A program made the translations under genes and the position numbers. Below, one piece after another: positions 35,401-44,699 of a stretch of DNA of 64,000 nt. This DNA comes from Micromonospora polyrhachis (GTDB taxonomy: Bacteria > Actinomycetota > Actinomycetes > Mycobacteriales > Micromonosporaceae). The notes beneath the pieces were generated by a model that did not search any database, was not told the origin of the DNA, and saw only the letters and a list, made by a program, of their open reading frames with translations. Location: positions 1,302,001 to 1,366,000 of the forward strand of contig NZ_JACHJW010000001.1 of assembly GCF_014203835.1 (NCBI RefSeq). Reading direction: 5' to 3'. How positions within the stretch are numbered: the first letter of the stretch is position 1; every line of letters starts with the position of its first letter.

Positions 35401-36423
35401 CTCGCCGTACAGGCGGGTGCGCCGGCAGTCCAGTTCGTCGCTCTGCGTCGACACCGCACGCTCGTGCCGGTGCGCCTCGGGAAAGACCTCGTCGAGGAGG
35501 GTGGTGACCCACTCCAGTTCGTCGTCGTTGACGGTCATCGCCTCGATGGTCAACGAGCGGTTCGTCCCGTGGTCGTACTGACCCACGAATCCGTCCGACT
35601 GCATCCAGCCGGCGAGCGCGGCCTCGCGGATCTCCCGCAGGTCGATCTCAGCTTCGCCGTAGGCGTCCCGGCGGTGCCACTCAAGCTTGTCTCCCGGCCG
35701 GAGGGTGCCCGCCTCGACCCACTGACCCGTACCGGCTCCGGTGCTCTTCCACACGGTGTGGTCCGGCGTGACGTCCAGGGTGTATCCGGCCTTGGTATGC
35801 AGGCGGATGACCTCGCGCACCCCGTTCGCCTTGACGGCGAGAATCTTGGTCAGGCCGTGGGCGTCGTACACCTTGGCCCCGACCGCGTTCGTCTCGACCA
35901 GCTCGCCGATCGGCACCAGGCCAGCCGGTGTGCTGACCAGGGAGTCGTAGGGCAGGCACGCGGATACCTGCTGGGGTGAGGTGGTGCCCACGTTGAACCA
36001 GACCGGCGAGTTGAAGCTGAACACCTGGTGCAGCAGCATCCAGGTCAGCTCCTGCTCGAACACCTCGGCGTCGGCCGGGCCGGCGAAGTAGCCGTGCTGC
36101 TCCCCCGCCGCCCGGTAGGTCTTGACCACCCGGTCGATGAGCTGTCGCAGCGACCACTCCCGCTCCGGCGTGCCGACGGCCCCCCGGAAGTACTTGGTGG
36201 TGACGATGTTGGCCGCGTTGACGCTCCACACCTCGGGGAACTCGACCCCACGCTGCTCGAAGTTGATCGAGCCGTCCCGCCAGTTGGTCATCACGACGTC
36301 GCGACGTTCCCACGCCACCTCGTCGTACGGGTGCACTCCCTCGGTGGTCCAGACCCGCTCGACCTTCAGACCCGTCGCGGCCCGGGATCGTCCCTTACTC
36401 GTTGTCACGCCTTCCCCCGCCAT
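32488..36423 (-). CDS. nrdJ: vitamin B12-dependent (class II) ribonucleotide reductase with intein
   Basis: NrdJ reduces ribonucleotides to deoxyribonucleotides with adenosylcobalamin, so it works with or without oxygen. The 1,311-residue precursor starts MAGEGVTTSKGRS and has the ten-stranded barrel with NPCSEYLHLDNSSCN and PTGTIGLMMDCDTTGVEP (two pieces), and a C-terminal zinc-ribbon tail (CFTCGTKMRPAGSCYVCEGC) that holds the shuttle cysteines. Residues 156-513 are an intein; removing it leaves about 953 residues, the usual NrdJ size. ATG 36423 follows GAGGGGG by 8 bases. It lies 67 bases after nrdR, its repressor, in one transcription unit. Confidence 0.95.
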   Translation of the reverse strand: MAGEGVTTSKGRSRAATGLKVERVWTTEGVHPYDEVAWERRDVVMTNWRDGSINFEQRGVEFPEVWSVNAANIVTTKYFRGAVGTPEREWSLRQLIDRVVKTYRAAGEQHGYFAGPADAEVFEQELTWMLLHQVFSFNSPVWFNVGTTSPQQVSACLPYDSLVSTPAGLVPIGELVETNAVGAKVYDAHGLTKILAVKANGVREVIRLHTKAGYTLDVTPDHTVWKSTGAGTGQWVEAGTLRPGDKLEWHRRDAYGEAEIDLREIREAALAGWMQSDGFVGQYDHGTNRSLTIEAMTVNDDELEWVTTLLDEVFPEAHRHERAVSTQSDELDCRRTRLYGEHLRSFVEKWDLSPRGTEMEVPKQLFTAPLPVVTAYLRSIFQAEGYVSAREASTLVAVDMISEKVIRGMQSLLLRYGIFARVSYKKDERADRKGCWSLRIQNDGDRELFATHIGFIGAEKMAKLEAGFAKPGRPAAEVKRLEIDRVEPLGAMEVYDIQTESGEFLAGSLRVHNCFILSVDDSMDSILDWYKEEGLIFKGGSGSGVNLSRIRSSRELLSSGGTASGPVSFMRGADASAGTIKSGGATRRAAKMVILDVDHPDIEEFVVTKAREEDKIRALRDAGFDMDLGGSDIVSVQYQNANNSVRVSDEFMRAVDEHGKFDLRGRLDGSVIETIDARDLFRKISQAAWECADPGLQYDDTINDWHTCPETGRITASNPCSEYLHLDNSSCNLASLNLMKFLRADGGFEVEKFVRSVEFVITAMDISICFADFPTERIGETTRAYRQLGIGYANLGALLMASALPYDSEAGRSLAAAITSLMTGTAYRRSAELAGVVGAYDGYARNAEPHKRVMRKHAAANDEIKPTGVVATEIVREATKQWQLGNKIGEKSGWRNSQAAVLAPTGTIGLMMDCDTTGVEPDLALVKFKKLVGGGSMQIVNQTVPRALRSIGYPEEQVEAVVEYIGDHGHVVDAPGLKTEHYPVFDCAMGERSIAPMGHVRMMAAVQPFISGAISKTVNMPEAATVEDVEQIYFEGWKLGLKALAIYRDNCKVGQPLSVAKPAKAAETVKTTEVVSAGAEKTVEKVVEYRPVRKRLPKKRPSSTVSFSVGGAEGYLTASSYPDDGLGEVFLKMSKQGSTLAGVMDAFSVAISIGLQYGVPLETYVSKFTNMRFEPAGMTDDPDIRMAASVMDYIFRRLALDFLPYDDRAELGIFTAAERAAQIRAEAEAESGLDLTAMAASAPVAEKSDSPVEVEVVAAKPAPQVGSSTELLEAVIGKAADAPLCFTCGTKMRPAGSCYVCEGCGSTSGCS
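34885..35958 (-). other. NrdJ intein (LAGLIDADG type, 358 residues)
   Basis: The insert starts at Cys156 (CLPYDSLVSTPAG, block A), has block B TPDHTVW, two LAGLIDADG-like helices (ALAGWMQSDGFVG; AYLRSIFQAEGYV) and ends FLAGSLRVHN with the terminal His-Asn, followed by Cys514 of the extein (CFILSVDDS). All splicing residues are intact, so it should splice itself out. The homing-endonuclease helices have Asp/Glu in the catalytic positions, so it may still be active. Confidence 0.93.
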
Positions 36424-36490
36424 CTCATTCGCCCCCTCGCGTGCGCACGGCCGACCGCCGCGCAACTGACTTGATCAAAAAGAACGGAAA

Positions 36491-37042
36491 CTAACTGGTG
36501 CGACCGGCGGCCGATGCCGTGGCGGCCGGCTCGCTCCCGGCGTCGGGCCCGGCCGGTGGCGCGGTCTCCTCGGCCGAGCTGGCCTGGACTCGGGCCATCG
36601 CGGCGGCCCGCAACATCTCGATCTCGCGCTCGAAGTCGGCCAGCGAGTCGAAGGACCGGTAGACGCTGGCGAATCGTAGATAGGCGACCTCGTCCAGCTC
36701 GCGCAGTGGTCCGAGGATCGCCATGCCCACATCGTGGCTCGGGATCTCGGCGGCCCCCTTGGCCCGAATCGTCTCCTCCACCCGCTGGGCGAGCAGGGCG
36801 ATCGAGTCCTCGTCCACGGGCCGCCCCTGGCACGCCTTGCGGACCCCCCCGGCTATCTTGGTCCGGCTGAACGGCTCGGTGACCCCGCTGCGCTTGACGA
36901 CGGCGAGCACCGCCTCCTCGACGGTGGTGAACCGCTTGCCACATTCCGGGCAGGCCCGGCGGCGGCGGATCAGTTGGCCGTCGTCGGCCTCGCGCGAGTC
37001 GACGACCCGGGAATCGGCATGGCGGCAGTACGGGCACCGCAT
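36491..37042 (-). CDS. nrdR: transcriptional repressor NrdR
   Basis: NrdR is the ATP/dATP-sensing repressor of ribonucleotide reductase genes. The protein (183 residues) starts [18 protein letters not shown] with the first Cys pair of a zinc ribbon, has the second pair in CPECGKRF, and then an ATP-cone domain (about 46-136). The Pro/Ala-rich last 35 residues are an extension often seen in actinobacteria. Two ATG codons (37045, 37042) follow GGAGG; 37042 gives the canonical N-terminus and better spacing. It precedes nrdJ and probably represses its own operon through the NrdR-box-like site at 37194. Confidence 0.95.
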   Translation of the reverse strand: MRCPYCRHADSRVVDSREADDGQLIRRRRACPECGKRFTTVEEAVLAVVKRSGVTEPFSRTKIAGGVRKACQGRPVDEDSIALLAQRVEETIRAKGAAEIPSHDVGMAILGPLRELDEVAYLRFASVYRSFDSLADFEREIEMLRAAAMARVQASSAEETAPPAGPDAGSEPAATASAAGRTS

Positions 37043-37133
37043 CATCGACCTCCTCGCTCCGCGCACGGCGTACCGCCCGCCGGGCAGCCGAAAGCCTCGG
37101 CGACACCGGTATGGTGATACGCCGTCGGGCTGG

Positions 37134-37139
37134 ACTCTA
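37134..37139 (-). promoter_or_regulatory. -10 candidate of the nrdR-nrdJ promoter
   Basis: TAGAGT on the minus strand lies about 90 bases before nrdR and about 55 bases downstream of the NrdR-box-like site. The -35 is not convincing. Confidence 0.3.
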
Positions 37140-37193
37140 CGCGGGAGCGGTGGGTAGTTGACCCCAACCAGTGGGCAACTTACACGCCTGTGA

Positions 37194-37209
37194 CTACTAC
37201 ATCTTGGGT
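37194..37209 (-). promoter_or_regulatory. NrdR-box-like site
   Basis: The core CTACATCTTG (37197-37206) keeps seven of ten positions of the NrdR-box core CTATATATAG. A weaker, less certain match centred near 37170 would give the roughly 31-32-base spacing typical of paired NrdR boxes. Both lie upstream of nrdR. Confidence 0.4.
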
Positions 37210-37491
37210 TTGACCGTAGGCCGCAGAGGACGTCCGGTCAAGTTGACCCGCGTGGGCGTGACGCGCCTTTCACCCTCCCAACACCCCGGGCCGGCAAGCG
37301 GTTACCCATGGCCACAACCAACCCTGGCCCACCACCGCAGACCAGCCTCGGCCGACCGCAGGACAAGCGGGCCGAGCCGGTATGGAGCTGCGCGCTGGCG
37401 GAATGGATCCGGGGCGACGACCTGCCTCACCCGACCTACAACGATCACACCAAATACCGCCTATCGGACAGCGACGTACGATAGGCCTATC

Positions 37492-37506
37492 AGAACGGGT
37501 GTTCGA
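37492..37506. promoter_or_regulatory. SOS (LexA) box upstream of lexA
   Basis: AGAAC-GGGT-GTTCGA matches the actinobacterial LexA box CGAAC-N4-GTTCG at nine of ten defined bases. A short palindrome ATAGGCCTAT and TACGAT lie just before it. It should allow LexA to repress its own gene, with a leader of about 240 bases. Confidence 0.65.
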
Positions 37507-37638
37507 AGGTGGGACTTTGACCAGCGACACGCCGAGGCAGGTCGTACAGATGTTTGAAAATAGCCGATCTCACCTATACGGTCGTGAACAACCAACGTTG
37601 GTCGCCAGTTCGACGATCCGACGTCAGGTTGTCATTAC

Positions 37639-37692
37639 GCAACAGAGCCCCATCAGGCAACAGAGCCCCGTTATGCATCAGAGCCCCATCAC
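37639..37692. repeat. three 18-bp tandem repeats in the lexA leader
   Basis: Three adjacent 18-base units begin GCAACAGAGCCCC, GCAACAGAGCCCC and GCATCAGAGCCCC at 37639, 37657 and 37675; only the last five bases vary. They end 48 bases before the lexA start and would be transcribed in its 5' leader. Confidence 0.8.
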
Positions 37693-37740
37693 GCACCACG
37701 AGCCGCCGAGGCATTCCATCGCCGACCAGGGAGGACGGAC

Positions 37741-38526
37741 GTGTCGACCGACGACCGGACGAGCCGGCAGGACCACTCACCGCAGACCGTCGCCGACACC
37801 GTGACCACACGCCGTCGGAGCGGAGGTCGAGTCCGGAGCACCGAGCCGGCTCTACGTGCCGTCACCCCGGTGGTGAGCACGTTCCCCGACCCGGTCAGCG
37901 CCGACCTGACCACCCGGCAACGCCGGATCCTGGAGTTCATCCGGAGCTGGGTGGAACGGCACGGCTACCCGCCGAGCGTCCGAGAGATCGGCGAGGCGGT
38001 CGGCCTGGTTTCCCCGTCGAGCGTCGCCTACCAGCTCAAGGAGTTGGAGCGGAAGGGCTTCCTGCGACGCGACCCCAACCGTCCCCGGGCGGTGGACGTA
38101 CGCCCGCCCAGCGACCTGCTGGACGACGAGAACGGTCGGTCGCAGCGCCCCAAGCCGGCGTACGTGCCGATGCTGGGTCGGATCGCCGCCGGCGGGCCGA
38201 TCCTCGCCGAACAGGCGGTGGAGGACATCTTCCCGCTGCCGCGCGAACTCGTCGGCGAGGGCGAGGTCTTCATGCTCCAGGTCAAGGGCGACTCGATGCT
38301 GGATGCGGCGATCTGCGACGGTGACTGGGTCGTGGTGCGTCAGCAGCCGACAGCCGACGTCGGAGACATCGTCGCGGCGATGCTCGACGGCGAGGCGACG
38401 GTCAAGACCTACCGCCGCCGGGATGGACACGTCTGGTTGATGCCACAGAACGCGGCATTCGACCCCATTCCCGGCGACGACGCGACCATCATGGGCCGGG
38501 TGGTGGCGGTACTACGCCGCATCTGA
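37741..38526 (+). CDS. lexA: LexA repressor
   Basis: LexA represses SOS genes and self-cleaves when RecA filaments form. The 261-residue protein has a 50-residue unconserved N-terminal extension, a winged helix (about 55-120; [23 protein letters not shown]) and the C-terminal protease domain with the cleavage bond Ala-Gly in IAAGGPIL, the catalytic Ser in GDSMLDAAI and Lys in EATVKTY. GTG 37741 lies 7 bases after GGGAGGA. An SOS box at 37492 and repeats at 37639 mark its long leader. Confidence 0.95.
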   Translation: MSTDDRTSRQDHSPQTVADTVTTRRRSGGRVRSTEPALRAVTPVVSTFPDPVSADLTTRQRRILEFIRSWVERHGYPPSVREIGEAVGLVSPSSVAYQLKELERKGFLRRDPNRPRAVDVRPPSDLLDDENGRSQRPKPAYVPMLGRIAAGGPILAEQAVEDIFPLPRELVGEGEVFMLQVKGDSMLDAAICDGDWVVVRQQPTADVGDIVAAMLDGEATVKTYRRRDGHVWLMPQNAAFDPIPGDDATIMGRVVAVLRRI

Positions 38527-38592
38527 CCGGCTACCCCGCATCTGACCGTCACGGCGCGCCAACACCGGCTGCTGGCGCGCCGTAACCAGATG

Positions 38593-40263
38593 TCAGCGAT
38601 AGCGCTCGTCGCGGTAGCCGCCCGGCTCGGGTTGCCGGTTCGGCCCACGCCGGCCACCGTCATCAGGAACGCGGCTGTCACCCGGTCGCCTGGCCCCGGC
38701 CCGACCCTCGCCGGGGGCCTGCCCCCCGCCAGCCGGCCGGCCGTCGCCGTAGTAGCCGCCCGAGGACGTACGTCCCGACGCCTGGTTGCCCCCGTACACC
38801 GCGCCGGACGCCGATCCACCGCCGTAGACCGCACCACCGTCGGAATGGCCGCCGTACACCCCGCCACGCTCTTCTGGCCCTGGGCGACGCTGGCGCTGGC
38901 TCTCCGCCGCTTCGGGTCGTTGCGCCGCGCCCCGAACGTTGCCGCCACGGCTCGGCACGAAGGACGATTCCGACTGGTCACCCCGGCCGGCCTGCCCCCC
39001 GAACCAGGCATCCCGGTCGTCCCGCTGGTCGGGCGTACCGCCCCGCTCGTTACGCCGGTCCGGTTCCCCGCCCCGGTTACGGCCGTCCCGCTCGCCACGC
39101 CGGGTCGACGGGTCACCGTCGCTGGCCGCGCCCTGCGGACCGGACCCGTCATCCTTCTTGCCCCGCCGACTCGAATCGGGACCCCGTGGTTTGCGTCGGG
39201 ACCGGATGATCCCGAAGACCCCGAAACCGACCAGCACCACGCCGAACAGACCCACTCCGATGATCAGATAGGTGATGTCGTCGAGGTCCAGTTTGTCGAT
39301 CCATGACCGGCCGTCGGCGGGTTCCTCCGCCTCCGTCTTGGCGTCCACTGCCAACGTCTTCGACGGCGTGTAGCTCAGGATGGTGACCGGGGTGTCGTCG
39401 CCCAGGTTGCCGACGTCGGAGACGGTCAGGAAGGTGGCCCCATCCGGGGTGTAGCTGATGGATTCCCCGAACGGGTCGCCGAGCGGGGTGACCCGGGGGC
39501 GGCCCGTGGTCAGAGCCTTGACGACGTCGCCGTTGGTCACGTCGTACTCGAAGGCGTCCGCATAGGTGCGTACGACCACCCGGGACCCGTCGGGCGAACG
39601 CGCGGCCCCGGTGACGGCGATCCGACCGGCCGCCTGCAACGGGTTTTCCGTGGCCGTCTTCGGGACGGTCAGCTCCCCGACCGCCTTCATAGCGACCGGC
39701 TCGGTGTTGTTGGTCGGCAACTGCTCGGCGACGGTGAAGATCTCCGCCTTGCCGGTCGACTTGGTGATGATGATGGGAAGGTTGTCCTCGCCCATGATGA
39801 GGGCTTCCGCGTCCCGGGGCTTGTCGTCCGGGTAGCGGAGCCGGTGCAGTACCGGCTTCTTGGAGCCATCCACCGGCATGCTCCACAGCGCCACCCTCGT
39901 GCGGCGCTCGCTGTTGGTGGCGTTGTCCCCGATGTCGGCAATCCACAGCGTCTTACGGTCGGCCGACAGGGCCAGATCCTCGGTGTCGAACGGACCGTTG
40001 CCGCTGTATCCGACCGATTTGCTGCCCTTGCAATTGCTGTCGAGGTAGAAGACCTGCTTGCGGCTTTCGATCTCGGTGCCGTCGTTGACGACGATGTACC
40101 CGTCTTCGGTGGCCACCAGACCCGACAGCTCGCGCAGCCGGGGATCGTTGATCGTGCAGACCTTCTTGCCAGGTTCCACAGCGAACACGGGTGTGCCGGT
40201 CGCGACCAGGGTCACGCCAATCAGGCCGAGGGATAACGCGATCGAGGACACACTACGTCGCAT
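38593..40263 (-). CDS. exported membrane-anchored beta-propeller with disordered tail
   Basis: The 556-residue protein has a signal peptide (about 1-28, ending near TPVFA-VE), an extracytoplasmic beta-propeller-like region (about 30-315; GLVATEDGYIVVNDG, DIGDNATNSERRTRVALW), one transmembrane helix (about 329-350) and an Arg/Gly-rich cytoplasmic tail of some 200 residues with VYGG repeats that looks disordered. Role unknown; a sensor or cell-surface scaffold are possibilities. ATG 40263 has GACACT ending 6 bases upstream; the longer frame to 40338 overlaps the hflX end. It is convergent with lexA. Confidence 0.75.
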   Translation of the reverse strand: MRRSVSSIALSLGLIGVTLVATGTPVFAVEPGKKVCTINDPRLRELSGLVATEDGYIVVNDGTEIESRKQVFYLDSNCKGSKSVGYSGNGPFDTEDLALSADRKTLWIADIGDNATNSERRTRVALWSMPVDGSKKPVLHRLRYPDDKPRDAEALIMGEDNLPIIITKSTGKAEIFTVAEQLPTNNTEPVAMKAVGELTVPKTATENPLQAAGRIAVTGAARSPDGSRVVVRTYADAFEYDVTNGDVVKALTTGRPRVTPLGDPFGESISYTPDGATFLTVSDVGNLGDDTPVTILSYTPSKTLAVDAKTEAEEPADGRSWIDKLDLDDITYLIIGVGLFGVVLVGFGVFGIIRSRRKPRGPDSSRRGKKDDGSGPQGAASDGDPSTRRGERDGRNRGGEPDRRNERGGTPDQRDDRDAWFGGQAGRGDQSESSFVPSRGGNVRGAAQRPEAAESQRQRRPGPEERGGVYGGHSDGGAVYGGGSASGAVYGGNQASGRTSSGGYYGDGRPAGGGQAPGEGRAGARRPGDSRVPDDGGRRGPNRQPEPGGYRDERYR

Positions 40264-40269
40264 TCGCTC

Positions 40270-40275
40270 AGTGTC
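40270..40275 (-). promoter_or_regulatory. -10-like element before the membrane propeller gene
   Basis: Read on the minus strand GACACT ends 6 bases before the ATG at 40263; no ribosome binding site is present. Confidence 0.3.
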
Positions 40276-40327
40276 GCACGATGCCCTCGATCGCCGGGGC
40301 GCAGCGTGATCCATAACCGTGGGTGCG

Positions 40328-41764
40328 TTACCGGGCACTCTCCATCACTCGATACGGTGCCAACTCCGCCGCCAGTGCCTCGTCCACCCGTACGTGCAGC
40401 ACCGTCCCCTCGCCGGTGTGCGTACTGCCGAGCACCTCACCCCGCTGATGCACCCGGGCCACCAGGTCGCCCCGGTCGTACGGGAGGACCGCTCGTACCT
40501 CCACCGCTGGGCGGGGCAGCCGGCTCTCGATCGCCGCGCGTAGCTCGTCGATGCCCCGGCCGGCTCGGGCGGAGACGAACACCGCCTCGGGCCACTCCCG
40601 CTTGAGCCTCAGCAGGGTTTCCTCGTCGGCCGCATCGGTCTTGTTGACCACCAGTAGCTCGGGCAGTCGGTCGGCCCCCACCTCGGCGAGTACTTCGTGG
40701 ACCGCCCGGACCTGCTCCTCCGGGTCCGGATGGGCCCCGTCGACCACGTGTACGACAAGGTCGGCGTCGGCCACCTCCTCCAACGTCGAGCGGAACGCCT
40801 CGACGATCTGGTGCGGAAGGTGCCGGACGAACCCGACCGTGTCGGAGAGGGTGTAGATGCGGCCGTCGGCCGCGTACGCCCGACGGGTGGTCGGGTCCAG
40901 GGTGGCGAAGAGGGCATCCTCCACCAGCACGCCGGCACCGGTCAGCCGGTTCAACAGGCTGGACTTGCCGGCATTGGTGTAACCGGCGATGGCCACCGCG
41001 GGCACCGCGTTACGGGAGCGTCGGGAGCGCTTGGTCTGGCGTACGGTGCGCATGCCCTTGATCTCCCGCCGCAGGCGGGCGATCCGGGTGCGGATCCGTC
41101 GGCGGTCGGTCTCCAGCTTGGTCTCACCGGGACCACGCAGACCCACGCCACCACCGGCACCACCGACCCGCGCACTACCACCGCTCTGCCGGGACAGGCT
41201 CTCACCCCAACCACGCAGCCGGGGCAGCAGGTATTCGAGCTGGGCCAACTCGACCTGCGCCTTGCCTTCCTTGCTCTTGGCGTGCTGGGCGAAGATGTCC
41301 AGGATCAGGGCAGTCCGGTCGACCACCTTGACCTTGGTCCGCTGCTCCAGGTTGCGCAGCTGGGACGGGGACAACTCGCCGTCGCAGATCACCGTGTCCG
41401 CTCCGGTGGAGAGGACAACCGTGCCCAGGTCGTCGACCTTTCCTCGGCCGATGTAGGTGGCCGGGTCGGGCCGGGTACGCCGTTGGATCAGCCCTTCCAG
41501 CACCTGGGATCCGGCGGTCTCGGCGAGCGCGGCAAGCTCGGTGAGCGAGTTCTCCGCGTCGGTGACCGACCCCTCGGTCCAGACGCCGACCAGAACGACC
41601 CGTTCCAGCCGCAACTGCCGATATTCGACCTCAGTGACGTCCGTGAGCTCGGTGGACAGGCCGGAAACGCGGCGCAGCGCGTTGCGATCCTCCAGCTCCA
41701 GCTCACCGGTGGTGGCGGCGAGTTCTTCGTCCGCCGTGGGAACGAAGCTCTCCTGGTGTCGCAA
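40328..41764 (-). CDS. hflX: GTPase HflX
   Basis: HflX is a ribosome-associated GTPase that splits stalled 70S ribosomes. The protein (about 478 residues from the TTG chosen) has the N-terminal HflX domain (VVLVGVWTEG; PDPATYIGRGKVDDL), a coiled linker and a G domain with GYTNAGKSSLLN (G1), DTVGF (G3) and NKTD (G4), then SARAGRG (G5). TTG 41764 follows AGGAGAG by about 6 bases. The frame is open to a GTG at 41809 without a binding site, an alternative start. It precedes the convergent propeller gene closely. Confidence 0.93.
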   Translation of the reverse strand: MRHQESFVPTADEELAATTGELELEDRNALRRVSGLSTELTDVTEVEYRQLRLERVVLVGVWTEGSVTDAENSLTELAALAETAGSQVLEGLIQRRTRPDPATYIGRGKVDDLGTVVLSTGADTVICDGELSPSQLRNLEQRTKVKVVDRTALILDIFAQHAKSKEGKAQVELAQLEYLLPRLRGWGESLSRQSGGSARVGGAGGGVGLRGPGETKLETDRRRIRTRIARLRREIKGMRTVRQTKRSRRSRNAVPAVAIAGYTNAGKSSLLNRLTGAGVLVEDALFATLDPTTRRAYAADGRIYTLSDTVGFVRHLPHQIVEAFRSTLEEVADADLVVHVVDGAHPDPEEQVRAVHEVLAEVGADRLPELLVVNKTDAADEETLLRLKREWPEAVFVSARAGRGIDELRAAIESRLPRPAVEVRAVLPYDRGDLVARVHQRGEVLGSTHTGEGTVLHVRVDEALAAELAPYRVMESAR

Positions 41765-42105
41765 GCTGCTCTCCTGTCCGTTTGGTTCCGTGCCGATCAA
41801 TCCTGACACGCATGGTCGCCAGACGCACCCGCTATATTCGCCCGGCCTCCCCGGGTGCTGAAGAGTTTCCCCTGTTGGCGGAGGGCAAAGCTCGGCTGCG
41901 CGACCTAGTCGGCTGTCCCGTCCCGGCGGACCTATGACAACACGGGGCGGCGAACCGGCGCCCCGTAGCCGATTCTCGGACCAGCAGCGCCCGAGATGCC
42001 CGAATTTCGCGATTGACCCGGGGTGCTGACAAGGCGCAAACGGTGCCGGGGAAGAATGCCAGGGCGGCGGCCGACCGACCGCCCCACCACAAACGGAGGG
42101 ATCAC

Positions 42106-43587
42106 GTGGCGACCACCCGCCTGCCGAGCGCCGGATTCTCGATCACCATCCGAATCGGCGTCACCGCCGACGCTTCGGCCATCGGCCGGCTGACCACCTG
42201 CGTAGGGGAAGCTGGCGCGATCGTCACCGCGCTGGACGTGGTGGACTCCGATCCGACGACCGTGATCGTCGACCTCACCTGCGACACCGCCGACTCTGGT
42301 CACGCCGACCAGGTGGTCGCGGCGTTGTCCGCCCTGGACGGGGTGGATGTCCGCAAGGTCTCCGACCGGACGTTCCTGCTACATCTCGGCGGCAAGATCG
42401 AGGTCGCACCCAAGGTAGCGCTGCGTACCCGGGACGAGCTGTCCCGGGCGTACACCCCGGGGGTCGCCCGGGTCTGTCTGGCCATCGCGGAGAACCCGGC
42501 CGACGCCCGCCGGCTGACCATCAAGCGCAACACGGTCGCGGTCGTCACCGACGGCACGGCCGTGCTCGGCCTGGGCAACATCGGCCCGGCGGCGGCGTTG
42601 CCCGTGATGGAGGGCAAGGCGGCGCTGTTCAAGCGGTTCGGCGGGGTGGACGCCTGGCCGGTGGTACTGGACACCACGGACCCGGACGAGATCGTCTCGA
42701 TCGTGCGCGCCATCGCCCCCGGGTACGGCGGAATCAACCTGGAGGACATCGCCGCGCCGCGCTGCTTCGAGATCGAGGCGCGACTGCGGGAGCAACTGGA
42801 CATCCCGGTCTTCCACGACGACCAGCACGGCACCGCGATCTGCGTCCTGGCCGCACTGACCAACGCGCTGCGGGTGGTGGGCAAGCAGCTCGCCGACGTA
42901 CGGGTGGTCGTCTCCGGTGCCGGCGCGGCCGGTACGGCGATCATGAAGCTGTTGCTGCGCCAGGGTGTCGGCGACATCATCGCGTACGACCGGCAGGGTG
43001 CCCTGCACCGTGGGCTGCCCGACCTCAACCCGGCCTGGCAGTGGCTGGCCGAGAACACCAACAAGGACAACTACTCCGGTGACCTGGCCGGGGCGGTTCG
43101 GGGTGCGGACGTGTTCATCGGGGTGAGCGCCCCCAACCTGCTCACCGGCGACGACATCGCCGCCATGGCCAAGGATTCGATCGTCTTCGCACTGGCCAAC
43201 CCGGACCCCGAGGTCGACCCTCGGGAGGCCCGTAAGCACGCGGCGGTGGTGGCCACCGGCCGGTCCGACCAGCCCAACCAGATCAACAACGTGCTCGCCT
43301 TCCCGGGTGTCTTCCGGGGCATGCTCGACGCACACGCCGAGGAGTTCACCGAGGAGATGGCGATCGCGGCGGCTCAGGCGATCGCCGACGTGGTGGGCGA
43401 AGACAAGATCAACCCGACGGTGATCGTGCCGAGTGTCTTCGATTCGCGGGTGGCTCCGGCGGTCGCCGCCGCGGTCCGGGCCGCCGCCCAGGCGCCGGCT
43501 CCCCCGCCGGCCGCCGACCCGGGTCCGGCCGACCTACCGGAGATCGCCGCCGAGAACGCAGCTCCGGCCAACCCGCTCTCCAACTGA
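42106..43587 (+). CDS. NAD-dependent malic enzyme with N-terminal ACT domain
   Basis: The 493-residue enzyme oxidatively decarboxylates malate to pyruvate. An N-terminal ACT domain (about 10-85; ITIRIGVTADAS) suggests amino-acid or other effector control. The catalytic part has RAYTPGVARVCLAI, DGTAVLGLGNIGPAAALPVMEGK (two pieces), the metal site FHDDQHGTAI and the NAD loop VVSGAGAAGTAI. A Pro/Ala-rich tail of 45 residues follows. GTG 42106 lies 6 bases after GGAGGGA. The gene is convergent with dapF, separated by a 23-bp stem hairpin. Confidence 0.93.
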   Translation: MATTRLPSAGFSITIRIGVTADASAIGRLTTCVGEAGAIVTALDVVDSDPTTVIVDLTCDTADSGHADQVVAALSALDGVDVRKVSDRTFLLHLGGKIEVAPKVALRTRDELSRAYTPGVARVCLAIAENPADARRLTIKRNTVAVVTDGTAVLGLGNIGPAAALPVMEGKAALFKRFGGVDAWPVVLDTTDPDEIVSIVRAIAPGYGGINLEDIAAPRCFEIEARLREQLDIPVFHDDQHGTAICVLAALTNALRVVGKQLADVRVVVSGAGAAGTAIMKLLLRQGVGDIIAYDRQGALHRGLPDLNPAWQWLAENTNKDNYSGDLAGAVRGADVFIGVSAPNLLTGDDIAAMAKDSIVFALANPDPEVDPREARKHAAVVATGRSDQPNQINNVLAFPGVFRGMLDAHAEEFTEEMAIAAAQAIADVVGEDKINPTVIVPSVFDSRVAPAVAAAVRAAAQAPAPPPAADPGPADLPEIAAENAAPANPLSN

Positions 43588-43643
43588 CCCAACCCGTTTG
43601 TCGAACTGACCGACGGCCGCCCCACTCACGCCGCCATTCGGCG

Positions 43644-43698
43644 TTGATCAAGAGGTGTGCGTCACGGTGGACCACAGAACGTGACGCACACCTCTTGA

Positions 43699-43702
<4 letters not shown>
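43644..43702. terminator. 23-bp perfect stem shared by malic enzyme and dapF
   Basis: A 23-base arm (43644-43666, starting TTGATCAAGAGG) pairs perfectly with 43680-43702 around a 13-base loop. The dapF stop codon lies inside one arm. Its perfection and the TTGATCAA ends suggest a dispersed repeat element serving as a bidirectional terminator. Confidence 0.85.
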
Positions 43703-44652
<950 letters not shown>

Positions 44653-44699
44653 GGCTCCATCATCCAGGACCACTCTGCCCGCCCCGCCACCGTCCCCGA

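Noticed and set aside
37639-37692. Possible CRISPR array in the lexA leader
   Set aside because: Three units of 18 bases with no spacers; a simple tandem repeat, and no cas gene in the window.
37382-37804. Long plus-strand frame across the lexA leader
   Set aside because: Its middle is the 18-base repeat, codon use lacks GC bias, and it overlaps the well-supported lexA start in another frame.
41764-41809. Longer hflX start at GTG 41809
   Set aside because: No ribosome binding site; TTG 41764 has AGGAG at proper spacing. The longer form cannot be excluded.
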